A stretch of DNA of 48,943 nucleotides, taken from NCBI GenBank assembly GCA_024276465.1, contig JAJRXD010000064.1, positions 1 to 48,943 on the forward strand, given 5' to 3'. Within the stretch, counting starts at the first letter, position 1; each line of letters begins with the position of its first letter. The DNA comes from Deltaproteobacteria bacterium. Lineage in GTDB: Bacteria; Desulfobacterota; WTBG01; CAIYCZ01; CAIRTM01. Below the pieces are notes generated by a model. The model searched no databases. It was not told the DNA's origin and saw only the letters and a list, made by a program, of their open reading frames with translations. Made by a program: the position numbers and the translations under genes. Of the stretch, positions 33,886-41,223 are shown in pieces.

Positions 33886-34934
33886 TTAATCTTTCTCCTG
33901 TTTTGCAGATGTTACTGTAATATTGCTTTGTCTTTCAGCAGCACTTGAAACCGCCTTATTTGCAATATCCTGTACTTTTTCATAGGCATTTTCCTGCTGT
34001 ATGCCAAGTCTTTCTATCTGTCTCGCCTGCTCTTTTACTTGCAGTTCCAATGCTGAAATTTTGGCCTGGTAAACATTTTTTTCTCCGTCAAAACCTTTTT
34101 CTAAAAGAGCTTTCTCCTGTGCAAAAGAGTTAACAAGCCGTTCCTCAGCTGTTTTTACAGCAGTAGTTACAGCCTTTTCCAGTTCAGCAGGAAATCGTTC
34201 TGCTTTTTTCTGAAGCTCATCAATATTTTTTTCTCTTTCAAGAACACTGTCTTCTCTGTTTTTCAATTCTGCTTCTTTTTGTTCAACATTTTTAGCAAAA
34301 CCCTCTTTTTTTATCTGAATTTCTTTTTCAACTTTGGCAATTTCATCGGCATACTTGTTTCTTTCAATTTTACGTTCTCGATTCAATTTATATTCATATT
34401 CTTCTTTTTCCCGTTTGCGTTCTTTATCAACAGCTTCTTTTTCTTCCTTAAAAGCCAATCCATATTTCTGTTTTTCTTCTTCCCACGTTTTTTTTGTTTC
34501 TGCAATTTCCTTTTCTAAAGTTACACGCTCTGCAGAAATTTTTAGTTCAAACTCTTCTTTAGTCCGTTTTTGAGTTTCCAGCATGACTGCAAGATTTGCA
34601 GCTTCCGATTCAATCCCGTAGATTTCCTGAAGTTCCTGCTGTTTAATTTTTATTGCCTCTTTAAGATTTTCATAGTGTTTAGATTCTTCTTCCAGTTTAT
34701 CAGATATCGCAGACAGTTCCTTGTTTATTTCAAGTTTTAACTTATGAATCTGTGTGCTCAATTCAGTTTCCACACATTTGTCAGCCTCTTGAACAGTTTC
34801 AACTTTTTTACTTCTTCCTTTTTCTTTTCAGGATTAAGTTCAATATTTTGTTTTTGTTTCAACTCCTTTTTCATTTTGCTGATTACTTCCAACATCTCTT
34901 TTTTAGTATTTTTCATGTTGACATCTTCAGACAT
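33886..34934 (-). CDS. Long coiled-coil protein apparently read through a -1 frameshift
   Basis: ATG 34934 has a near-ideal AAGGAG eight bases upstream, but its frame stops after 58 codons (MSEDVNMKNTKKEM..., ending WKLN). A long second frame, without its own good start or ribosome binding site, runs to 33886. The two join at the heptamer A_AAA_AAG (34809-34803), the same sequence as the E. coli dnaX slippery site, phased correctly for a -1 shift. The joined product has about 349 residues and is almost wholly heptad-rich Glu/Lys/Gln coiled coil. No family is recognised. Alternatives are a true disrupting mutation, a sequencing error in the A-run, or separate translation from GTG 34773. manC follows 4 bases later. 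Confidence 0.65.
34803..34809 (-). promoter_or_regulatory. Candidate -1 ribosomal frameshift heptamer A_AAA_AAG
   Basis: The heptamer is in the correct phase of the upstream frame (codons GTA AAA AAG). Slipping back one base continues in the long coiled-coil frame. An SD-like AAGGAAG lies a few bases upstream, a known type of stimulator in dnaX. Only a weak TTGAA/TTCAA hairpin is seen immediately downstream. Confidence 0.55.
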
Positions 34935-34965
34935 TATTTATTCTCCTTCATTGTTTTTTATTTTA

Positions 34966-34994
34966 ACTATAGGCCATTGATGGATAAAAAGCAA
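34966..34994 (-). promoter_or_regulatory. Sigma-70 promoter of the coiled-coil/manC operon
   Basis: On the minus strand, -35 TTGCTT (34994-34989) and -10 TATAGT (34971-34966) are 17 bases apart. Confidence 0.6.
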
Positions 34995-35283
34995 AAAAAA
35001 AGCAGCTAATTGTTGCTCATCATCAAGGGATGCAGATTGTACCCTGGTTTATTGTTGTAAAGACTTTTTTATTACTGATCCCCAGACAGAAGAGTTTGTC
35101 ATCCCCTTGAAAAAGGGGATCCAGTAGTTTTATTATGCTTCTGGATTCCCGCTAAAAGCATGCAGAAATAACAATTCTCACCTTTTCTGTTTTAACTCAC
35201 AACCCGTAACTTGTAACCCGTTTTTCCTCTGTGCCTATCCAACTTTGTCCCTGCACTTTACTTTACTCGAAATTTGTTAAAAA

Positions 35284-35320
35284 AACGTTCCTTGCAACGT
35301 TACAGGTTACATGCTATAAT
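35284..35320 (+). promoter_or_regulatory. higBA promoter with overlapping operator-like repeats
   Basis: The -35 TTGCAA (35292-35297) and perfect -10 TATAAT (35315-35320) are 17 bases apart. AACGTT repeats (35284-35289 and 35296-35301) overlap the -35, and a direct GTTAC repeat (35299-35310) fills the spacer. These are good candidates for HigA binding and autorepression. Confidence 0.7.
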
Positions 35321-35343
35321 AAAAGTAAAAAACCAGGTTTTTA

Positions 35344-35622
35344 ATGATTAAATCTTTCAAACATAAAGGGTTAGAAAAGTTTTTTTATCATGACGACCAT
35401 CGTCGGATAATCCCTGAACACGCCCCAAGGCTTGCCAGAATTTTGGACCGTTTAGATGCATCTGTAGGGCCTTTTGATATGGATTTGCCAGGCTATAAAC
35501 TGCACAATCTTAAGGGAAAAGATAAAAGCACATGGTCAGTGTGGGTTAATGGAAATTGGCGTGTTACTTTTCAGTTTGATGGAGCAGATGCAACAGCAGT
35601 TGATTACAGGGATTATCATTGA
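35344..35622 (+). CDS. higB: HigB-type toxin (RelE superfamily mRNA interferase)
   Basis: The 92-residue protein matches HigB: IKSFKHKGLEKFF, the middle LDASVGPFDMDLPGYKLHNLKG, and the strand-rich WSVWVNGNWRVTFQF ending DAVDYRDYH-like (here ATAVDYRDYH). The catalytic C-terminal Tyr and His are present, so it looks active. The toxin-first order with an antitoxin downstream is the hallmark of higBA. Confidence 0.93.
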   Translation: MIKSFKHKGLEKFFYHDDHRRIIPEHAPRLARILDRLDASVGPFDMDLPGYKLHNLKGKDKSTWSVWVNGNWRVTFQFDGADATAVDYRDYH

Positions 35623-35647
35623 AATATTTCAAAAAGGAGATTTGAAA

Positions 35648-35941
35648 ATGCTAAAACAAAGAAAACCCACTCACCCCGGAGAGGTTTTAAGGGAAGATGT
35701 TATAAAGCCACTTGGTTTAACAGTAACCAAAGCAGCTACAATCCTTAAAGTAACTCGAAAAACTTTATCAGCCCTTTTGAACTGCAAAGCATCTCTTAGC
35801 CCGGACATGGCAGTTCGGGTTGCAAGAGCAACCAGAACAACACCGGAAAGCTGGTTATACATGCAGGCAAAGTTAGATCTGTGGACTGCTGAACAAAAAA
35901 GCACCGAAGTTGAGGAATTTAAAAAAGCTATCGCTCTGTAA
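35648..35941 (+). CDS. higA: HigA-type antitoxin (XRE-family helix-turn-helix)
   Basis: The 97-residue protein opens KQRKPTHPGEVLREDVIKPLGLT, the typical HigA start, followed by the helix-turn-helix TVTKAATILKVTRKTLSALLN and a C-terminal dimer region with WLYMQAKLDLW. ATG 35648 follows AAAAAGGAG and starts 25 bases after higB. It should neutralise HigB and repress the promoter upstream. Confidence 0.94.
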   Translation: MLKQRKPTHPGEVLREDVIKPLGLTVTKAATILKVTRKTLSALLNCKASLSPDMAVRVARATRTTPESWLYMQAKLDLWTAEQKSTEVEEFKKAIAL

Positions 35942-35957
35942 AAAATCAGCATAACAA

Positions 35958-35985
35958 AAGGCAGGACCATTTCTGACCCCGCCTT
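35958..35985. terminator. Terminator-like hairpin after higA
   Basis: AAGGCAGG pairs with CCCGCCTT (one G-U), followed by a T-rich stretch. Confidence 0.6.
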
Positions 35986-36013
35986 GTTCTTGCTTGTTGC
36001 TGATAACTGACAG

Positions 36014-36460
36014 CTAATTTACTATTTTTACCCCGTACTGCTGCAGAAATGATTCATTCTCAATCTTATCGAGGATGAAGTTCATTGTAATCCTGAGAGT
36101 CATGCTGCCTCTCTCAGACAATGTTACTAATATGTCTTTCATCTGTTTCAACTCCCCTTGAGTCAGGGCAGTTTGTCTGCCTGATACAATATCGCTTGCC
36201 CTTGGAGCAAGAGCTTCAACCATATCGCCAACTCTGATTTTCAGTTCATCATCCAGGGTAAGTATTTCAACAATCTCATCTGAATGATTATAGTAGAGCC
36301 TGGTTAACATTTTTCCAGTCAGGGTGGTAGAAAGAACCATGTCACGGAAATCACGAAGCACTTCAGCATGTGCTCTGGCATTTGAGCGCCCATTTATTGA
36401 CAGGCAAAAACCATTGTTTACAGGAATACAGAGAAAAACAATCCTCCTGAATCTTTCCAT
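36014..36460 (-). pseudogene. C-terminal fragment of a surface protein, CFI-box-like tail
   Basis: Residues from about 30 read AHAEVLRDFRDMVLSTTLTG and then MLTRLYYNHSDEIVEILT. This is the pattern of the CFI-box C-terminal region found on exported proteins of deltaproteobacteria (vLr-FRD-xx-L, then LYY-x-xS). The expected Cys-Phe-Ile-Ala-Thr-Ala box just before it is not intact, and there is no signal peptide, so the 148-residue ORF is best read as the tail of a broken gene. It lies back to back with another fragment on the other strand. Confidence 0.55.
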
Positions 36461-36466
36461 TTACGT

Positions 36467-37039
36467 ACACCATCAGACAGGTCAACCCTTACCAGCTCCC
36501 CTGTGCTTTTCAGCTGGAAACCGGCCGGGGATCCGGACGGGGATGATGTAACCTACTCAGTTTTTATCAGCAATGATGAAAATTTCAGTAATCCAGTAAT
36601 AGAAAATGGAATTGAAACCAGTACATTACCGCTTGATATCGGTACTGAACTGCAGGACGGTAAAACCTATTACTGGAAAGTAGAGGCAGTGGACACCTTT
36701 TGAGGAATTACCATCTCAGATGAGGTGTGGAGCTTTTTTAAGGATTTCACCAATATCGTCCAGGGCACTTTAGATGGGACTGTTACAGACAAAGAGACAG
36801 CCGAAGAACTGTCACGGGTTATGATTACCTCTAACTGCGGCAGCTTTGATATGACCGGCATGCTGCGAAGCGATCAGGGGACTTTTTATCTTGTTTGTCC
36901 GGAAGGCAGTTTTTTTGGTAGTGCCATCAAATGGGGTTATCTGCCCCACTTTTTTACATTTCCCATTATTGCCGGTGAAACAACCTTTATTGACTTTTCA
37001 ATGAAAAAACCCCGGCCTTTTCCAGAACAACAAAGATGA
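36467..37039 (+). pseudogene. Fragment of a fibronectin-III-like surface protein, interrupted by TGA
   Basis: The open frame reads a typical FnIII-like module: FSWKPAGDPDGDDVTYSVFIS, then TYYWKVEAVD. A TGA at 36701-36703 falls inside the module's usual end, and the same frame resumes directly with ISDEVWSFF, the expected strand. It then continues for about 90 residues with SCGSF-like and TGMLRSDQGTFYL segments to 37039. There is no start or signal sequence. This is a decayed piece of a larger exported protein. Confidence 0.6.
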
Positions 37040-37040
37040 C

Positions 37041-37166
37041 TCGTAAAAAGTAAAAAGCTCCAGATACAAGGCGCTCAAATCCGAAGGAATGAGGCGTGCT
37101 TTTGTTCGTACACTGCAATGACTGAGGTTGTCCTGATTCTCTTGGGTCAGGTGGGTTTTTTACGAA
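37041..37166. repeat. Palindromic intergenic element with GGAATGAGGCGTGC core
   Basis: The ends read TCGTAAAAAG and, inverted, TTTCGTAAAAAA. The centre has GAAGGAATGAGGCGTGCTTTT and TCGTACACTGCAATGAC, the same core as 25050-25185 but with different ends. It sits between the surface-protein fragment and otsB. Confidence 0.7.
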
Positions 37167-37177
37167 ATCGCAATTTA

Positions 37178-37969
37178 TCAATCATCCCTGCATGCTACCA
37201 TCCAGTCTCTTAAAAAACACAGGAGCTCCTCTGGAGGCTTTATCCACACGTCTGCACAGGTAGCACGATTTTGCCCCCGCACTAAAACACTCAGTCCCCG
37301 CTTTCCTAAAGCTCTGAACGCATCTTCATCAGTAATATCGTCACCAAGGCAAGCCACTGCACAGTCTTTGTTTGATTCAGACAGAATTGTGTCTACAGCA
37401 TTCCCCTTGTTTTTCCCCGGCACCCTGATCTCAATACCTCCATCAAACCCCAGCAGTGCCAGCTCCTCATGATGGGGAATAAGCGGCCAGTTCTCCTTAA
37501 CCTTGCGAATCATGTCATCTGTTTCAGATTTCTCCAGGCCACGCCAGTGCAGTGCAATAGATGCTGGTTTCATCTCGCAGAAACGGTACAGCCCTTCTTC
37601 TCTCAGGAAGTCCTCTGCACAGGTAAGTGCTTCAAGAAACTTTTTATCAATATTTTCAACATGGTATGTACCATCCGGCAGCAATCGCTCCCATCCATGT
37701 GAACCCCAGATTTCAGGTCTTCTTTTAAGCTTCAGCAGTTTCAGTAAATCTTTTGTCCAGCGGCCTGTAATAAGTATTATCCTGCAGGATTCATGCTCAG
37801 ATATTTCATCTAAAATAGTTTCAACACCCTCATACGGAACAGCCTCATTCCGCGCTTTTTTAAATGGCGCAAGCGTACCATCATAATCAAGCAGAAGTAT
37901 ACGTTCCCCTGCTTTTTTTACTTCCTTAAAAAAATTGTTAATGTCTGTCTCAGGGTTTAGTATTTCCAA
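37178..37969 (-). CDS. otsB: Trehalose-6-phosphate phosphatase family (OtsB)
   Basis: This HAD-superfamily phosphatase of 263 residues has motif I LLDYDGTLAPF, motif II LITGR, and motif IV CLGDDITDEDAF. The OtsB cap domain reads GSHGWERLLPDG and PASIALHWRG. It normally removes phosphate from trehalose 6-phosphate, but no OtsA synthase is in the window, so a related sugar phosphate is possible. It starts at TTG 37969, 3 bases after the stop of the histidine-phosphatase gene, as the second gene of a pair. Confidence 0.88.
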   Translation of the reverse strand: MEILNPETDINNFFKEVKKAGERILLLDYDGTLAPFKKARNEAVPYEGVETILDEISEHESCRIILITGRWTKDLLKLLKLKRRPEIWGSHGWERLLPDGTYHVENIDKKFLEALTCAEDFLREEGLYRFCEMKPASIALHWRGLEKSETDDMIRKVKENWPLIPHHEELALLGFDGGIEIRVPGKNKGNAVDTILSESNKDCAVACLGDDITDEDAFRALGKRGLSVLVRGQNRATCADVWIKPPEELLCFLRDWMVACRDD

Positions 37970-37972
37970 TCT

Positions 37973-38581
37973 TCAAATCGTCTCATTTACAAGCCTGACA
38001 ACAGGCACACCGTCAAAATAGTCAATTATGTTAAGGCATCCGTATGCCTGGTCAATTCTGGAAAGATTGCTGAGATCAAGCCCGAGCGCATGACACAGTA
38101 TTATCCTGTTCACCCCCCCGTGAGCAACAAGAAGCAGATTATTTCCATTGTGTTTTTCCAGGAATAAGTTCAGGGCTGGTATAACCCTGCTCTGTACATC
38201 CAGAAAGCTCTCTCCCCCTTCAACTCTGAACTCTGACAGGTTTAAAGTTCGTTTTTCAAACTCTGCGACAAATTTGTTCACAATCTCATCCCTTGTCATC
38301 CCTTCCCAGTGGCCAAGGTTAATTTCGCGAAAATCCCTGTGCTGCGAAGGAGACAGACCTAAAAAGCCTCCGATTATTTCTGCAGATTTTGCTGTCCTTT
38401 TAAGATCACTTGACAGAATAACATCTATCTCTTCATCTTTTAATCTTCCAGCAAGCCTTTTTATCTGTGCAATACCTGTATCATTCATCTCCACATCCAT
38501 ATGACCTACATATTTCCAGTCTTTGGATGTAGTCAGTTCCCCATGCCGCACTAAAAATAGCCGGGTTCTTCCTGTCTCCAT
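37973..38581 (-). CDS. Histidine phosphatase (phosphoglycerate-mutase superfamily)
   Basis: The catalytic motif LVRHGEL is at the N-terminus, with SDLKRTAKSAEII, the acid region GHWEGMTRDEI, and the second His in LLVAHGGVNRIIL. ATG 38581 was chosen because GGGAG lies nine bases upstream; an alternative GTG at 38659 would add 26 unconserved residues. The family includes alpha-ribazole phosphatase, fructose-2,6-bisphosphatase and sugar-phosphoglycerate phosphatases. The pairing with OtsB suggests a sugar-phosphate substrate, which is inference. Confidence 0.88.
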   Translation of the reverse strand: METGRTRLFLVRHGELTTSKDWKYVGHMDVEMNDTGIAQIKRLAGRLKDEEIDVILSSDLKRTAKSAEIIGGFLGLSPSQHRDFREINLGHWEGMTRDEIVNKFVAEFEKRTLNLSEFRVEGGESFLDVQSRVIPALNLFLEKHNGNNLLLVAHGGVNRIILCHALGLDLSNLSRIDQAYGCLNIIDYFDGVPVVRLVNETI

Positions 38582-38659
38582 ACTCTCAAGCTCCCTGTGG
38601 GAGGCAGGTGGAATTTTCAGGCCTTCAGATTCAGTGTTATTTAAACTTTTTGTTTTCAC

Positions 38660-39025
38660 TCTTTATTCATTAAAAAATTCTTAAATGGTTTCAAAAAAGT
38701 GCTGCAGGGGCTGAAAATGTAGTTTTGACAGGAAAACATCTGGCCCAGAGATATACTGGTCCAGCTAAATAGTGGCTGAACAAAAACCCTGTTTTTTGTT
38801 AGCGCGGCATATGTAGGAGCCGGCTTTAGCCGCGAAAAACAGACCTGTTGCTGCGTAATATCGCGCCTGAAGGCGCTCCTACAGAAAATTATTGATCAGA
38901 TTTTAACCTGAATCAGGGCTTTTCGTTCAGAACAGTATCTCCTTTTACGTGCCTGCTGAAAGATCAATGTTTCAAGCAAACAAAAAACTTCAGCCTTTTT
39001 TTCCAGTTCACCTATCCTGTTCCGG
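38660..39025. other. Intergenic region holding a repeat element, no gene seen
   Basis: About 165 of these bases form an element with terminal inverted repeats (38775-38935) that contains a REP-like pair GTAGGAGCC...GGCGCTCCTAC. Nothing else is visible. Confidence 0.5.
38775..38935. repeat. Element with CTGAACRAAAARCCCTG terminal inverted repeats
   Basis: The left end reads CTGAACAAAAACCCTG and the right end, inverted, CTGAACGAAAAGCCCTG. A REP-like inverted pair (GTAGGAGCCGGCTTTAGCCGCG and CGCGCCTGAAGGCGCTCCTAC) lies inside. A shorter relative with similar ends is at 48230-48330. Confidence 0.65.
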
Positions 39026-41209
39026 CTATAGCTGCATCTTGTCCCGGAGCATGCGGACAAGGGAAATATTTTCGCGGTGACCTGTCATGTTTGCAGTTAT
39101 CTTCCCCTTAATTGAGCGGCCAAGGAGATAAAGATCTCCAACCATGTCAAGAATTTTATGCCTGACAAACTCATCAGGAAACCTGAGTACAGTATTAACA
39201 ATCTTTTCCTCATCAATTAAAATAAAGTTATTAAGTCTGCCTCCGCCAGCCAGTCCTTTTTTTTCCAGTGCTTCTATATCCTTCAAAAATCCGAAAGTTC
39301 TTGCTGGAGCAATCTCTTTTTTGAATACCTCTTCATCCTCTAAAATAAATGTGTACTCCTGATGCCCGACCGGTTTTGGATAATTCAGTATGTAATGAAT
39401 GGAAAATTTTTCCGAAGGCTCAATTGTGATAAATTTGCTCTTTTTTTTGATCTCACCTAATGAATATTTTTTTTTGACAACAATCTCTTCTGCTATCTCG
39501 TCCTGATCGTCAATACCGGCATCCTCTATTATCTGGCAGAAATCCACTGATGAACCGTCCATAATGGGAACTTCATTGTTAATTTTAATCATAAGATTTG
39601 TTATGCCGTATGCATGGAGTACCGCAAGAAAATGTTCTATGGTGCGGGCAACCGCACTTGAGTTCTTTACACTGGTTGCATAATCAGTGGAAACAACATA
39701 ATCAATGTAAGCCGGGATAGTTTCACCACTGGAAATATTACCAAAAATAATGCCGCTGTTTGGTGGAAGCGGGTTAATAATAATGCCGGTTTTATCTCCG
39801 GAGTGGAGTCCCCTGCCACTCAGCACCATGCTTCTTTTCAGTGTTCTTTGAAACTTTTTCCCTGCCTTTTTCTCCCTGCTCAGGATAATCCCGAATTCAT
39901 TAATGTATCTTCTTAATGTTTTCTCATTAATATCTAATTGTACAGCTGTTTTAGGAACACTTCTATTGTTCTTTTTCAGATAGTAAAGGATATAATTTTT
40001 TCTCCAGGCTGATTCTGCTTCATCCAGGCTCGTATACCTTTCATAATACGGAGCCATACTGTACCGCATCTCATCACGGACAGACAGAGGAATGTCATGC
40101 ACTGAAATATTTTTTGTCGGAACCGAAACAACCAGTTTTTCCACAAGATTTTTCAGCTCTTTAACATTTCCAGGCCAGTCATAGTTTACCAGTATTTCAA
40201 GGGCATCATCCTCAAAATTTTTTTGCCTGAATGCATAATCCCTGCAAAAAAATTCAAGAAAAAAAGTAAGTAAAAGCGATATGTCGCCTCTTCTGTATCG
40301 CAGAGATGGCATTTTTATTTTGTGCGGAAAACAATCAAGCAGGTCTTTATGGAATATTCCGTCTGCTATCCCTTTATCTATATCTTTAATAGATGCTGCA
40401 ATAATTCTTCCCTTAGAGCCATTTTTTTGGGGAGATAAAATAAAGTCTGCAAGCCTCTTTTGTCCTTTCAAAGGAAGCAGGTCTAAAGAATCAATAAAAA
40501 TTGTGCCCTGGGAATTGTTCTGAATAAAACCAGGTTTCGGATTATGTTCTTCTCTGCTCTTAGGGTAGCCAAAAAGCTCTGTTACAAGCTCTTCCGGGGT
40601 ATGAACTGCACAATTAAATTTTTTTACAGAATGAGATCTTCTTCTTGATGCAGAGTGTATCAGCTTTGTAACAAGCTCCTTGCCAGTACCAATCTCTCCG
40701 GAAAGGAAAACATTATCTTCACTTTTTGCCATTTCCGAAATATGTTCCTTAATTCTCAGGATGCTCTGGCTTTCACCTGTTAAAACAGGCTTGTAGTCCT
40801 TTGCGGAAGCCTTGTTCTGTTTTACACCCCTGGTTGAAAACTGACGTTTTTCTTTTATTTTTTTTAATATGTTAATTACGGTATCAAGAGAAAAAGGCTT
40901 TTCTAAAAAATCAAAAGCACCCTGTTTAACAGCCTGAACAGCAGTATTGACAGTTCCATGTCCTGTCATCATGACTACTTCTATGGTAGAATCAAAATCC
41001 TTTATAGCATTAAGTGTCTGAAGACCATCCATTTCAGGAAGCCATATGTCCAGAAAAACAATGTCAACAGCCTGTGATTTAATTATCTCAATTGCTTTAA
41101 TTCCATCTGACGCTGTTCGGACAATACAACCTTCATCTTCAAGGCTTCCGCTTAATGTATTAACAATGGAGTCTTCATCATCAACCAGCAGTATTACAGG
41201 ACTTTCCAT
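39026..41209 (-). CDS. lpxC: NtrX-like regulator fused to UDP-3-O-acyl-GlcNAc deacetylase (LpxC)
   Basis: This 727-residue protein joins two systems. Residues 1-120 are a receiver with phosphoacceptor Asp54 (FLDIWLPEMDG). Residues about 141-370 resemble a sigma-54 AAA+ domain with Walker A GEIGTGKELV, and about 400-440 a Fis-like helix-turn-helix. The AAA+ part has lost the GAFTGA loop and its Walker B Glu (IDS instead of DE). Residues about 453-727 are a full LpxC: GRGLHSG, TIEHFLAVLHAYGI (His526), RHKILDMVGD (His684, Asp688, Asp692) and GHREN (His711), the zinc and catalytic residues of lipid A synthesis. The ntrY gene ends 14 bases upstream. The LpxC part is predicted active; the regulator is unlikely to activate sigma-54. 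Confidence 0.92.
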   Translation of the reverse strand: MESPVILLVDDEDSIVNTLSGSLEDEGCIVRTASDGIKAIEIIKSQAVDIVFLDIWLPEMDGLQTLNAIKDFDSTIEVVMMTGHGTVNTAVQAVKQGAFDFLEKPFSLDTVINILKKIKEKRQFSTRGVKQNKASAKDYKPVLTGESQSILRIKEHISEMAKSEDNVFLSGEIGTGKELVTKLIHSASRRRSHSVKKFNCAVHTPEELVTELFGYPKSREEHNPKPGFIQNNSQGTIFIDSLDLLPLKGQKRLADFILSPQKNGSKGRIIAASIKDIDKGIADGIFHKDLLDCFPHKIKMPSLRYRRGDISLLLTFFLEFFCRDYAFRQKNFEDDALEILVNYDWPGNVKELKNLVEKLVVSVPTKNISVHDIPLSVRDEMRYSMAPYYERYTSLDEAESAWRKNYILYYLKKNNRSVPKTAVQLDINEKTLRRYINEFGIILSREKKAGKKFQRTLKRSMVLSGRGLHSGDKTGIIINPLPPNSGIIFGNISSGETIPAYIDYVVSTDYATSVKNSSAVARTIEHFLAVLHAYGITNLMIKINNEVPIMDGSSVDFCQIIEDAGIDDQDEIAEEIVVKKKYSLGEIKKKSKFITIEPSEKFSIHYILNYPKPVGHQEYTFILEDEEVFKKEIAPARTFGFLKDIEALEKKGLAGGGRLNNFILIDEEKIVNTVLRFPDEFVRHKILDMVGDLYLLGRSIKGKITANMTGHRENISLVRMLRDKMQL

Positions 41210-41223
41210 TTATGCAATTCCTT

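Larger units (their letters stand above)
34935..35343. other. Divergent intergenic region, no gene seen
   Basis: The region holds the promoter of the coiled-coil gene (34966-34994, minus), a palindromic repeat fragment at about 35098-35156 (CCCCTT/AAGGGG with flanking CTGGATTCCCGC), and the higBA promoter (35292-35320, plus). Confidence 0.5.

Noticed and set aside
36701-36703. In-frame TGA as selenocysteine
   Set aside because: The surrounding FnIII-like module has no redox site and the position is not a Cys in related modules; the gene also lacks a start, so decay is simpler.
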